A DNA stretch of 7,119 bases from positions 30,855 to 37,973 of the forward strand of contig DGKK01000027.1 of assembly GCA_002387725.1 (NCBI GenBank), in the 5' to 3' direction. The notes under the pieces are model-generated. The model was not told the DNA's origin. It ran no database searches and worked only from the letters and a program-made list of their open reading frames with translations. Position numbers and translations under genes: made by a program. Source of the stretch: Nitrospirae bacterium UBA4572 (GTDB lineage: Bacteria; Nitrospirota; Leptospirillia; Leptospirillales; Leptospirillaceae). Shown here piece by piece: positions 1 through 6,635 of this stretch (the first letter of the stretch is position 1; each line of letters opens with the position of its first letter).

Positions 1-1
1 A

Positions 2-1051
2 AGCCGGCGGCTGGAGAAGGCGCGCGAGGAAGGACAGGTCGCCCGCAGCCGTGAGGTGGGATATTTCTTTTTTCTGGCCGCATCCCTCATTTTGATGGCC
101 AGCTACGGGTCACGTCTTGTCGAAGGGCTTCGCGACGACATGTCCTATTACCTCCGCCATTCCGGGGAAATCTCCCTGACCCCCGACGGGATTACTCCCT
201 TTGTGAAAGGGCTTGTCCTTCACGAGATGGGCCGTACCTTCCCCCTTCTGGGAGGATTTCTCGTCTTCGGGGTCGCGGCCTATATCGTCCAGGGGGGGAT
301 CCTTGTGAGCCCGAAGGCCGCCGCCATCAAGTGGAACCGGGTCTCTCCCTCCCAGGGGATCAAGCGTCTTTTTTCCTGGCGTGCACTGGAGGAGCTTCTC
401 CGATATACGATCAAGGTCGTCGTCTCCCTTCTGATCCTTTTTTATGCGTTGAAGCAGGACTGGATGACTCTTCCGGCGCTCATGGAGACCGGGGCCCACC
501 GGATGGTGGGGGCGCTCTATCACTTCACCTTCGTGGTGCTTGTCTCTTTTTTGCCTCTCTACGCTGCCCTGGCCATCGGAGACTACCTCTTCCAGCGATT
601 CATGATGATGCGGGGTCTGCGCATGACCCGCACCGAAATCAAGGAAGAGACGAAGGAGACGGAAGGAGACCCTCATGTCCGGGCGCGGATTCGGTCGATT
701 CAGAGAGCCATGGCCCGCCGTCGCATGATGTCGAAAATCAAGGACGCGACGGTGGTGATCACCAACCCCACCCACTTTGCGGTGGTCCTCAAATACCACC
801 CCGAAAGCATGGCAGCGCCGGTTGTGGTGGCAAAGGGGGCCGATGAGGTTGCCTTCCGCATTCGGGAGATTGCCCGGGAGGTCGGGGTTCCGGTGGTCGA
901 GGATCCCCCCACGGCCCGGGGGCTTTTCAGGGAATGTCCGCTCGACCGCGAGATACCCTTTACCTTTTACGAGGCCGTGGCACGGATCCTGTCCATCCTC
1001 TACCAGCGCTCCGGAGGACAAGTTCCCCTTCGGCCAGTCAGGGAGTCGTAG
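2..1051 (+). CDS. flhB: Flagellar export gate protein FlhB (5' partial)
   Basis: FlhB is an inner-membrane part of the flagellar type III export apparatus that switches substrate specificity from rod/hook to filament proteins. The visible 349 residues begin with the family's N-terminal LEKAREEGQVARSRE stretch, so the true start lies outside the window. By alignment in memory with Salmonella FlhB only about 15 residues are missing. Four hydrophobic segments lie at about visible residues 21-37, 80-101, 131-150 and 171-197, followed by a charged linker and the cytoplasmic domain. The autocleavage motif NPTH is present (Asn at visible residue 255, bases 764-775), as is the downstream V-x-x-x-x-A-x-x-I-R-E-x-A type core, here KGADEVAFRIREIA. 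The GTG at 56 is internal and not the start. The gene ends 3 nt before flhA. Self-cleavage between Asn and Pro is inferred from the family. Confidence 0.98.
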   Translation, partial: SRRLEKAREEGQVARSREVGYFFFLAASLILMASYGSRLVEGLRDDMSYYLRHSGEISLTPDGITPFVKGLVLHEMGRTFPLLGGFLVFGVAAYIVQGGILVSPKAAAIKWNRVSPSQGIKRLFSWRALEELLRYTIKVVVSLLILFYALKQDWMTLPALMETGAHRMVGALYHFTFVVLVSFLPLYAALAIGDYLFQRFMMMRGLRMTRTEIKEETKETEGDPHVRARIRSIQRAMARRRMMSKIKDATVVITNPTHFAVVLKYHPESMAAPVVVAKGADEVAFRIREIAREVGVPVVEDPPTARGLFRECPLDREIPFTFYEAVARILSILYQRSGGQVPLRPVRES

Positions 1052-1054
1052 TCC

Positions 1055-3139
1055 ATGAAGTCCTTCTTTGCCGGCCGGACGGCCGATATTCTGGTCTTTG
1101 TCGGGGTGGTGGGGCTCCTGTCCATCATGATTGTTCCCTTGCCCTCCTTTATGCTCGACCTCCTCCTGTCGACCAATATCGCCTTTTCGCTCGTTATTCT
1201 CCTGGTGGCGCTGACGACCCGCTCGATCCTGGAGTTCAACCTCTTCCCCACGATTCTCCTTCTGGCGACCCTTTTTCGCCTCTCCCTCAACGTCGCCAGC
1301 ACGCGCCTGATCCTCCTTCATGGCCAGAATGGAACCGTGGCCGCGGGACATGTGATCGAGTCCTTCGGTCGATTTGTCATCGGAGGATCCTATGCGGTCG
1401 GACTGGTCATCTTCCTGATTTTCGTCGTGATCAACTTTGTGGTGGTGACCCGGGGTGCCGGCCGTATCGCCGAAGTTGCCGCCCGGTTCACCCTCGACGC
1501 CCTGCCGGGTAAGCAGATGGCCATCGATGCCGACCTCAATTCCGGCGCCATCAAGGAGGAGGAGGCCCGGAAGCGAAGGAAGGATCTCACCCGGGAATCG
1601 GAGTTTTATGGGGCCATGGACGGGGCCTCCAAATTCGTTCGGGGTGACGCCATCGCGGCGGTCCTTATCCTTTTCATCAATATCGTGGGTGGCCTCATCA
1701 TCGGGACGGTCCTCATGGGAATGCCGGTGGGGGACGCCCTCCAGGTCTACACTCTCCTGACCATCGGCGAAGGGCTCGTGGCCCAGATTCCGGCCCTCAT
1801 CGTCAGCGTTGCCGCCGGCATCGTCGTGACGCGCTCCTCCTCCCAGAACGAACTTGGAAAGGATATGCAGGAGCAGATCTTCTCCCGGAGCCGGGCCCTG
1901 GGCGGGGCCTCGGCGATCCTGCTCTTTCTTGCAGCTGTTCCGGGTCTGCCGCATCTGGCCTTTCTCATGATGGGAGGACTGATCGGGGGAGCCGCCATGT
2001 CGGTGAGCCGGAGCCGAAAGAAGACCGAGGATCTTCGGAAGGCGGAAGAGGCGAAAACCCCTCCTCCGGCGGAAAACATCGAACAGTTTCTCTCGCTCGA
2101 TTTGCTTGAAATCAATGTGGGGTATGGCCTTGTCAGTCTGGTGGAGGGCGGGGAGGGAGGAGACCTGACCGAGCGGATCAAGGGGATCCGCCGCCAGCTT
2201 GCGGGAGAGTTGGGGATCATCATCCCTCCGATCCACATCCGCGACAACCTTCAGCTCAAGCCGGAAGAGTACATGATCCTTCTCAAGGGAAACCCCGTGG
2301 GGCGCTGGGAGCTCAAGCCCGGGTTCATGCTGGCCATGAATGCCGGAGGCGGGGGAGGTGAGGGGATTTCTGGCATCCCTGTCAAGGAACCGACATTCGG
2401 CCTTCCCGCCACATGGATCTCTCCGGAGAATCAGGAGACGGCTGAATCGGAGGGACTCACCGTTGTCGACCCGGTGACCGTGCTAGCCACGCATCTGACG
2501 GAGATTTTGCGCTCCCATGCGGACGAGCTGGTGGGGCGGCAGGAGACCCAGAGACTTCTCGATGCCCTGGCCAAGGACTACCCCAAGCTGGTGGAGGACC
2601 TCGTACCGGGACAGATCAACCTCGGAACCCTTGTCTCGGTCCTTCACGCCCTTCTCTCCGAAAGGGTTTCCATTCGGGACATGCGGACAATCCTTGAAAG
2701 CCTCTCCGACCAGATTGCCTCGGGGCGGGACCCCAAGGATGTCTCGCTCCTGGCCGAAGGGGTTCGCCAGTCCTTGGGGCGGACGATCGTGAACCCCTAC
2801 CTTGCTGGCCGGAGCCGCCAGCTTCCCGTGATCAGTTTCGACGGGCGATGGGAGGAGCTCCTCCAGAAAACGCTCTCCTCCGGGGGGGGAGGGACCGGGC
2901 GTCCCCTGGCCCTTGATCCGGGGCTGGTCCAGAAATTGCTTACCAATCTGGGACGAGTCCTCGAGGCTCAGGGGAAAAAGGGAGTTCAGGCGGTTCTGTT
3001 GGTGGCCCCCCAGGCCCGCTTTGGGGTGCGACGGCTGGTGGAGAGATATTTCCCCTCCCTTCCGGTCCTTTCTCCCCAGGAGATTCCGGCGGATATTTCG
3101 ATCCAGTCGTCGGATGTCGTACGATATCAGGAGGCATAG
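1055..3139 (+). CDS. flhA: Flagellar export gate protein FlhA
   Basis: FlhA is the large export gate protein that couples proton flow to export and whose cytoplasmic ring docks chaperone-substrate complexes. At 694 residues it is full length (Salmonella FlhA is 692). About eight membrane segments fall within residues 10-316. The FHIPEP family signature sits at residues 137-158 (RIAEVAARFTLDALPGKQMA then ID). K193 and D198 in SKFVRGD match Salmonella K203 and D208, the latter needed for proton-driven export. A linker at about 320-342 leads to the cytoplasmic domain, which includes the conserved RDMRTILE (541-548). A glycine run at 430-435 looks longer than in relatives I remember; the GGGG at 610-613 is also found in Salmonella. 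The start is supported by AGGGAG at 1040-1045, 9 nt upstream, just inside the end of flhB. The 3-nt spacing to both neighbours indicates one transcript. Confidence 0.99.
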   Translation: MKSFFAGRTADILVFVGVVGLLSIMIVPLPSFMLDLLLSTNIAFSLVILLVALTTRSILEFNLFPTILLLATLFRLSLNVASTRLILLHGQNGTVAAGHVIESFGRFVIGGSYAVGLVIFLIFVVINFVVVTRGAGRIAEVAARFTLDALPGKQMAIDADLNSGAIKEEEARKRRKDLTRESEFYGAMDGASKFVRGDAIAAVLILFINIVGGLIIGTVLMGMPVGDALQVYTLLTIGEGLVAQIPALIVSVAAGIVVTRSSSQNELGKDMQEQIFSRSRALGGASAILLFLAAVPGLPHLAFLMMGGLIGGAAMSVSRSRKKTEDLRKAEEAKTPPPAENIEQFLSLDLLEINVGYGLVSLVEGGEGGDLTERIKGIRRQLAGELGIIIPPIHIRDNLQLKPEEYMILLKGNPVGRWELKPGFMLAMNAGGGGGEGISGIPVKEPTFGLPATWISPENQETAESEGLTVVDPVTVLATHLTEILRSHADELVGRQETQRLLDALAKDYPKLVEDLVPGQINLGTLVSVLHALLSERVSIRDMRTILESLSDQIASGRDPKDVSLLAEGVRQSLGRTIVNPYLAGRSRQLPVISFDGRWEELLQKTLSSGGGGTGRPLALDPGLVQKLLTNLGRVLEAQGKKGVQAVLLVAPQARFGVRRLVERYFPSLPVLSPQEIPADISIQSSDVVRYQEA

Positions 3140-3142
3140 AGG

Positions 3143-4333
3143 ATGTTGATCAAGACGTTCGAGGGGGTCGACATGAACGACGCCCTGAAGAAGGTCAAGA
3201 AAGAGTTGGGGGGAGACGCAGTGATTCTCTCCTCCCGAAAGGCATCTGACGTCTCGGGGGGAGGCAGGGATGGGGTCGTTGTGACGGCCGGTCTCCCGCA
3301 GATCGATCCTCCCTGGGCCCATCATCTTCCGGGGGGGCCGGACGAGTCGCCCGATGGCCTCCGCCTCTCCGAAATGGATGCCCTTCGGGAGATGATCGAC
3401 CGGATGGAGCGCGAATGGGGTCCGGGGGCCTCCCAGACGCTTCGGGATTTGATTGCCCGCGTCGGTGCCGTCTCGGATGGGGGCGCCGCCCCCCTCTCTC
3501 CCCCCTTCAATCCGGAGGAGGAGGCCGAAAAAGTTCTTGTCGAGGGAGGGTTTTCGGAGCAGGATCGCCAAGAGATCCTCGAAGGATTTCGACTGCTCTC
3601 CTATCAGCCTGTCGAGTGGACTCCTTCCCAGGTCCGATCCCTCCTCCAATTTCTTGTCTCACAGAAAATTGATGTGACCGGATCACTCTTTGCCGCAGAA
3701 GGCCGTCCCGGCCGTCCCAAGGTGGTGCTCTTTGTCGGCCCCACGGGCGTTGGTAAAACCACGACGGTGGCGAAGATCGGAGCCGGACTGGTTGCCCGCC
3801 ACAAGAAGCGCGTCGGTCTCCTGAACCTCGATACCTACCGAATCGGGGCCGTGGAGCAGCTCAGGATTTACGGAGACCTCATGGGAGTGCCGGTTGAAGT
3901 GGCCAATACGGCCTCCCGGCTCTCCGGAGCGATCGGGCGTCTTTCGGAAAACGATGTGATTCTGGTGGACTCGGCGGGGCGATCTGATGGGGGAGGCGAG
4001 GAGCTACTCCCCTTCCTGTCGGTCCTTTCTTCCGGCCAGGAGTACGATCTTTCTGTCGTTCTGGTGGTCTCGGCGGGACAGAAGGCACGTGATCTCGAAC
4101 GAACCGCCACCGCCTACCAGAAGATCAGGCCGGAGGCTCTCGTCGTGACAAAGATTGATGAAACAGGCGCTCTGGGGTCTTTGTACGGACTTCTGGCCCA
4201 TGGCCGACTTCCCGTCTCCTACGTGACGACGGGCCAGAAGGTTCCGGAGGACATCGAGGTGGCCCATGGAGGTCGCCTTGCGGAATGGATGATCGAGGGA
4301 TGGAGTCGTGATGGATCAGGCGTCCGGGCTTAG
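3143..4333 (+). CDS. flhF: Flagellar SRP-type GTPase FlhF
   Basis: FlhF is the third SRP-family GTPase, after Ffh and FtsY, and helps recruit early flagellar parts to the correct cell site. The protein has 396 residues. The N-terminal stretch (MLIKTFEG..., with DAVILSSR at 25-32) is typical of the FlhF B domain. A low-complexity Pro/Gly-rich part follows at about 35-125, then a helical N domain, then the G domain from about 193. GTPase motifs are clear: G1 GPTGVGKTTT (199-208), DTYRIGAVEQL (230-240), G3 DSAGR (276-280), G4 TKIDE (336-340) and G5 TTGQKVPED (362-370). The start is firm: AGGAGG at 3129-3134 lies 8 nt upstream, within the end of flhA. The gene overlaps the start of flhG, its regulatory partner. 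Confidence 0.98.
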   Translation: MLIKTFEGVDMNDALKKVKKELGGDAVILSSRKASDVSGGGRDGVVVTAGLPQIDPPWAHHLPGGPDESPDGLRLSEMDALREMIDRMEREWGPGASQTLRDLIARVGAVSDGGAAPLSPPFNPEEEAEKVLVEGGFSEQDRQEILEGFRLLSYQPVEWTPSQVRSLLQFLVSQKIDVTGSLFAAEGRPGRPKVVLFVGPTGVGKTTTVAKIGAGLVARHKKRVGLLNLDTYRIGAVEQLRIYGDLMGVPVEVANTASRLSGAIGRLSENDVILVDSAGRSDGGGEELLPFLSVLSSGQEYDLSVVLVVSAGQKARDLERTATAYQKIRPEALVVTKIDETGALGSLYGLLAHGRLPVSYVTTGQKVPEDIEVAHGGRLAEWMIEGWSRDGSGVRA

Positions 4334-5204
4334 GGCGGGAGACGGCGGGTCTCCGGGGGGAAGACGGCTCCATCTTCCGCGGGTCATCTCCATTACCAGC
4401 GGCAAGGGGGGAGTTGGCAAGACCAATGTGTCGGCGAACATGGCCTATCTCATGGCGACCCGATTTGGTCTTCGTGTCATGGTGCTCGATGCCGATCTGG
4501 GGCTCGGGAACATGGATGTTCTCTTCAACATCCGCCCGGCGCATACCCTCCAGGACGTTCTGGAAGGGAAGATGCATCTTCCCGAGATCTTGGTGAAGGG
4601 GCCCGGAGGAATCCTGATCCTTCCCGCCGCTTCGGGTGTGGAAGAGATGACGAATCTCTCTCCCGAACAGAACATGCTTCTTCTCGAGGAGTTCGAGAAT
4701 CTCTCCCTGGATCTGGACATTCTCCTCATCGACACCGGGGCCGGAATCTCGGAGAATGTCCTGACCTTCAATTTGGCCTGCCGTGAGACGGTGGTCGTCG
4801 TGACACCCGAGCCCACAAGCCGCACCGACGCCTTCGCCCTGATGAAGGTCCTCTTCCGAAGACAGCCTGATAAGCCTTTTCTCTTCTTGGCCAACATGGT
4901 TCGGGATCGCCAGGAGGGGGTGGCCCTCTTTGATCTGGTGTCGAAGGTCGCGGATAGCTACCTCCCCGGTCTTTCGCTTTCCTTTGCCGGCCACCTTCCC
5001 GCCGATCCTTCCCTGACCCAGGCGGTCCGCTCCCAGCGGGCTGTGTCGGAGATGCTTCCCGGGTCGCCCTTTTCCAAGTCCATGGAGCAGGTGGTTCGGA
5101 CGCTTCTCTCCCGACCTCCCCGTTCAGGGGGAGAGGGCGGGGTGGGTCTCTGGATGAAGCGTCTGATTGCTTCGGGAGATCATCCTGGCTCAGGAGCCCC
5201 GTAA
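4311..5204 (+). CDS. flhG: MinD-type ATPase FlhG (FleN/YlxH), flagellar number regulator
   Basis: FlhG is a MinD/ParA-family ATPase that limits flagellar number and activates the GTPase of FlhF. From the ATG it has 297 residues. The deviant Walker A motif SGKGGVGKTN is at 30-39, switch I DADLGLGNMD at 60-69 and switch II IDTGAGI at 140-146. The extreme N-terminus reads MDQASGLR, matching the DQAxxLR motif reported as the FlhF-activating element, which supports a start here. GTG at 4308 and ATG at 4311 are adjacent possible starts; GTG would add one residue. I prefer ATG, with GGAG at 4302-4305, 5 nt upstream. The last 25 or so residues (GLWMKRLIAS region) could form the amphipathic membrane-targeting helix seen in MinD and FlhG; this is inference. 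The 23-nt overlap with flhF suggests translational coupling. The orthologue is called fleN in Pseudomonas. Confidence 0.97.
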   Translation: MDQASGLRAGDGGSPGGRRLHLPRVISITSGKGGVGKTNVSANMAYLMATRFGLRVMVLDADLGLGNMDVLFNIRPAHTLQDVLEGKMHLPEILVKGPGGILILPAASGVEEMTNLSPEQNMLLLEEFENLSLDLDILLIDTGAGISENVLTFNLACRETVVVVTPEPTSRTDAFALMKVLFRRQPDKPFLFLANMVRDRQEGVALFDLVSKVADSYLPGLSLSFAGHLPADPSLTQAVRSQRAVSEMLPGSPFSKSMEQVVRTLLSRPPRSGGEGGVGLWMKRLIASGDHPGSGAP

Positions 5205-5240
5205 CGAAAGCCATTTCGGCCGGAAAGGACGATGGGCTTA
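5205..5240 (+). repeat. Imperfect inverted repeat after flhG, possible weak terminator
   Basis: Directly after the flhG stop, AAGCCAT (5208-5214) can pair with ATGGGCTT (5232-5239) with one bulged G. An inner TTC/GAA stem (5215-5217 with 5223-5225) closes a GGCCG loop. The 3' side carries six unpaired bases, and only a short TTATT-like stretch follows rather than a T tract. It could act as a weak terminator or attenuator between the export/placement genes and fliA, or may be chance. Confidence 0.25.
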
Positions 5241-5269
5241 TTGTGAAGTCTTGATCGAATGGATAGAAT
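5241..5269 (+). promoter_or_regulatory. Candidate sigma70-type promoter for fliA
   Basis: TTGTGA (5241-5246, 4 of 6 matches to TTGACA) is separated by exactly 17 nt from TAGAAT (5264-5269, 5 of 6 matches to TATAAT). This would start RNA near 5276, giving fliA a leader of about 93 nt. It lies in the longest gap of the window (164 nt), where a separate promoter makes sense. It fits a housekeeping sigma factor; I see no sigma54 or sigma28 site in this gap. Prediction from consensus only. Confidence 0.4.
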
Positions 5270-5368
5270 GATTGGAAGTGGCAAAATTTATCCGGACGTC
5301 CGGGAAGCGAAGGTCAGCCATCGGGAGAAACAGGATGTGAGGGCCCGGAAGAGTCGGAGTGCGGAGAG

Positions 5369-6121
5369 ATGACGTTGGAACTTGACGACCAGATGATCAA
5401 GGAGTTTGCCGGCACGATCAAGTACCATGCCATGCGCTACGCGCACCGGCTTCCTCCCGAGTTGGGGGTCGAGGACCTCATTAGCGTCGGTCTCCATAGC
5501 CTGGTTGAAAGCGCCCGCAGGTTTGACCCTTCCCGGGGGCTCAAGTTCAAGACCATGGCAGAGCATCGGATCCGCGGTGCCATGCTTGACGAAATCAGGT
5601 CCATGGATTGGGTTCCGAGATCGGTTCGGGAAAAGCAGGCCGACGTTCAAATGGCCCGGGAGTCTCTGGAGCGGGAGCTGGGGCGTCATCCCGAGGATGC
5701 CGAGCTGGCCGCTCGACTCGGCCTCTCCCTGGAGGACCTCGAGACTCTCCTTTGGGAGATCGATCCCCATCCGGTCCTCTCCCTCGATGAGGTCTTCGGG
5801 CCGGACGAATCGGAGGGAGAATCCTTGGGAGATCACCTGCCGGGGCCGAAGGGGGAGGACCCCCTTTCACGCCTTCTTCAGGGGGAAGCCCTCGATGCCC
5901 TGGCCGGAGCGCTCGATGCGTTGCCGGAAAAGCAGCGCCTCGTCCTGACGCTTTATTATTATGAAGAGCTCACGATGAAAGAAGTTGCCCAGGTTCTTGA
6001 CGTGAGCGAGTCGCGGGTCTCCCAGATCCACTCCCAGGCCCTTCGGGGGATCCGTGCTCTCCTTGAGGAGCGCCGACAGACCTCTTCTCGTCAGACAAAG
6101 AAACAACGCTCAGGAAAATGA
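5369..6121 (+). CDS. fliA: Flagellar sigma factor FliA (sigma28)
   Basis: FliA directs RNA polymerase to late flagellar and chemotaxis promoters and is normally held by the anti-sigma factor FlgM until the hook is finished. FlgM is not encoded here. The 250-residue length is usual for FliA/SigD. Region 2 spans about 14-84 and contains the family hallmark RIRGAMLDEIRSMDWVPRSVR-type stretch (67-87). Region 3 covers about 88-165, and region 4 about 176-234 with a helix-turn-helix near 201-226 (LTMKEVAQVLDVSESRVSQI). The tail is basic (RQTKKQRSGK). The ATG at 5369 is the first start codon in this frame after the stop at 5264-5266. GGAG at 5356-5359, 9 nt upstream, is a modest ribosome binding site. 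It sits between the placement genes and the chemotaxis genes, as in Pseudomonas. Confidence 0.98.
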   Translation: MTLELDDQMIKEFAGTIKYHAMRYAHRLPPELGVEDLISVGLHSLVESARRFDPSRGLKFKTMAEHRIRGAMLDEIRSMDWVPRSVREKQADVQMARESLERELGRHPEDAELAARLGLSLEDLETLLWEIDPHPVLSLDEVFGPDESEGESLGDHLPGPKGEDPLSRLLQGEALDALAGALDALPEKQRLVLTLYYYEELTMKEVAQVLDVSESRVSQIHSQALRGIRALLEERRQTSSRQTKKQRSGK

Positions 6122-6137
6122 CACATCTGTCCGATAA
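6111..6137 (+). promoter_or_regulatory. Candidate sigma28 (FliA) promoter for cheY
   Basis: TCCGATAA (6130-6137) matches the sigma28 -10 consensus GCCGATAA at 7 of 8 positions and lies in the 70-nt fliA-cheY gap, where FliA control of chemotaxis genes would be expected. The -35 half is poor: GAAAATGA (6114-6121) resembles TAAAGTTT only in its AAA core, and the spacer is 8 nt instead of about 11. The transcript would start near 6144. Confidence 0.28.
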
Positions 6138-6146
6138 GTTCTCAAA

Positions 6147-6184
6147 GGGAGGCCTTCCGGCTCCCCCAATGCCTTCGGGGAAGG
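6147..6184 (+). promoter_or_regulatory. Two small hairpins in the cheY leader
   Basis: The first hairpin pairs GGGAG (6147-6151) plus CC (6153-6154) with GGCTCCC (6159-6165) around a TTCC loop, with one bulged G. The second pairs CCTTC (6172-6176) with GAAGG (6180-6184) around GGG, covering part of the AAGGAG ribosome binding site (6181-6186) of cheY. No T tract follows either, so they do not look like terminators. A role in translation control is inference. Confidence 0.3.
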
Positions 6185-6191
6185 AGTTTCA

Positions 6192-6575
6192 ATGATCGAT
6201 TTTGGGATGAGGGTTCTGGTGGTTGACGATTTTTCGACGATGCGCCGGATCGTGAAAAATACGTTGCGCCAGATCGGCTTCACGAACATCGAGGAGGCGG
6301 AGGATGGTCAGAAGGCCTATGACAGGCTCTCTAGCGAGAAGTTCGACTTTGTCGTGAGCGACTGGAACATGCCGAACATGACCGGAATCGATCTCCTTAG
6401 GAAGGTTAGGGCCACTCCACAGATCAAGGACATCCCCTTTCTCATGGTCACGGCCGAAGCCAAGCAGGAAAACATCGTGGAGGCCATCAAGGCGGGGGTG
6501 TCGAACTATATCGTCAAGCCCTTTACTGTCGCGACGCTTGACGAAAAGATCAAGAAAATCTTCAAGGAAAAATAG
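6192..6575 (+). CDS. cheY: Chemotaxis response regulator CheY
   Basis: CheY is a single-domain receiver that takes a phosphate from CheA and binds the flagellar switch to change rotation. At 127 residues it is the receiver domain alone. All key residues sit at E. coli numbering: acidic pair D12/D13, phospho-acceptor D57 in SDWNMPNM, T87, Y106 and K109. The VVDDFSTMRRIV stretch and VTAEAK (86-91) are almost identical to enteric CheY. Positions 59 (Asn) and 89 (Glu), which tune autodephosphorylation and phosphatase response, also match E. coli. The start at 6192 has AAGGAG 5 nt upstream; the inner Met at residue 6 would leave out a normal N-terminus. It stands between fliA and cheA with no cheZ beside it. 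The flagellar role is assigned from sequence likeness and neighbours. Confidence 0.98.
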   Translation: MIDFGMRVLVVDDFSTMRRIVKNTLRQIGFTNIEEAEDGQKAYDRLSSEKFDFVVSDWNMPNMTGIDLLRKVRATPQIKDIPFLMVTAEAKQENIVEAIKAGVSNYIVKPFTVATLDEKIKKIFKEK

Positions 6576-6629
6576 CCCTGTCATCTCAGGGGCGTTCACG
6601 AAAAAAAGGGTTCCCACGCTCGGGAGGAG
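6576..6629 (+). promoter_or_regulatory. cheY-cheA gap with small hairpins and strong RBS
   Basis: Immediately after the cheY stop, CCCTG (6576-6580) pairs with CAGGG (6587-6591) around a six-base loop. An A tract follows at 6601-6607, not a T tract, so this is not a convincing + strand terminator. TCCC (6612-6615) can pair with GGGA (6622-6625) next to AGGAG (6625-6629), the ribosome binding site of cheA. I see no promoter in the 60-nt gap and expect cheY and cheA to be cotranscribed. Confidence 0.25.
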
Positions 6630-6635
6630 ACTGTC

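Noticed and set aside
1082..1089. GCCGATAT, like a sigma28 -10 box
   Set aside because: It lies inside the flhA coding region near its start, with no matching -35 at the right distance, and encodes conserved N-terminal FlhA sequence.
110..2236. 708-codon antisense ORF across flhB and flhA
   Set aside because: Its codons align with the sense codons, so antisense stops would require TTA, CTA or TCA in the sense frame. These are rare in this GC-rich codon use. The product is rich in His, Arg, Asp and Gly with no recognisable domain, while the sense strand encodes clear FlhB and FlhA.
2483..3649. 388-codon antisense ORF across flhA and flhF
   Set aside because: Same codon-aligned shadow effect; flhA and flhF share one frame, so the open antisense frame continues through both.
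4125..4994. 289-codon antisense ORF over flhG
   Set aside because: Codon-aligned shadow of flhG without any family resemblance or convincing ribosome binding site.
5279..5293. TGGCA-containing sequence, like a sigma54 -24 element
   Set aside because: The -12 GC expected about 10-12 nt further on is absent (ATCC at that position).
5259..5372. Small ORF before fliA as a possible FlgM anti-sigma factor
   Set aside because: Only 37 codons, far shorter than FlgM (about 90-100), and without the conserved FlgM C-terminal sigma-binding helices.
6576..6607. Hairpin after cheY as a rho-independent terminator
   Set aside because: The stem is only 5 bp and is followed by an A tract on the + strand; read-through into cheA is expected.
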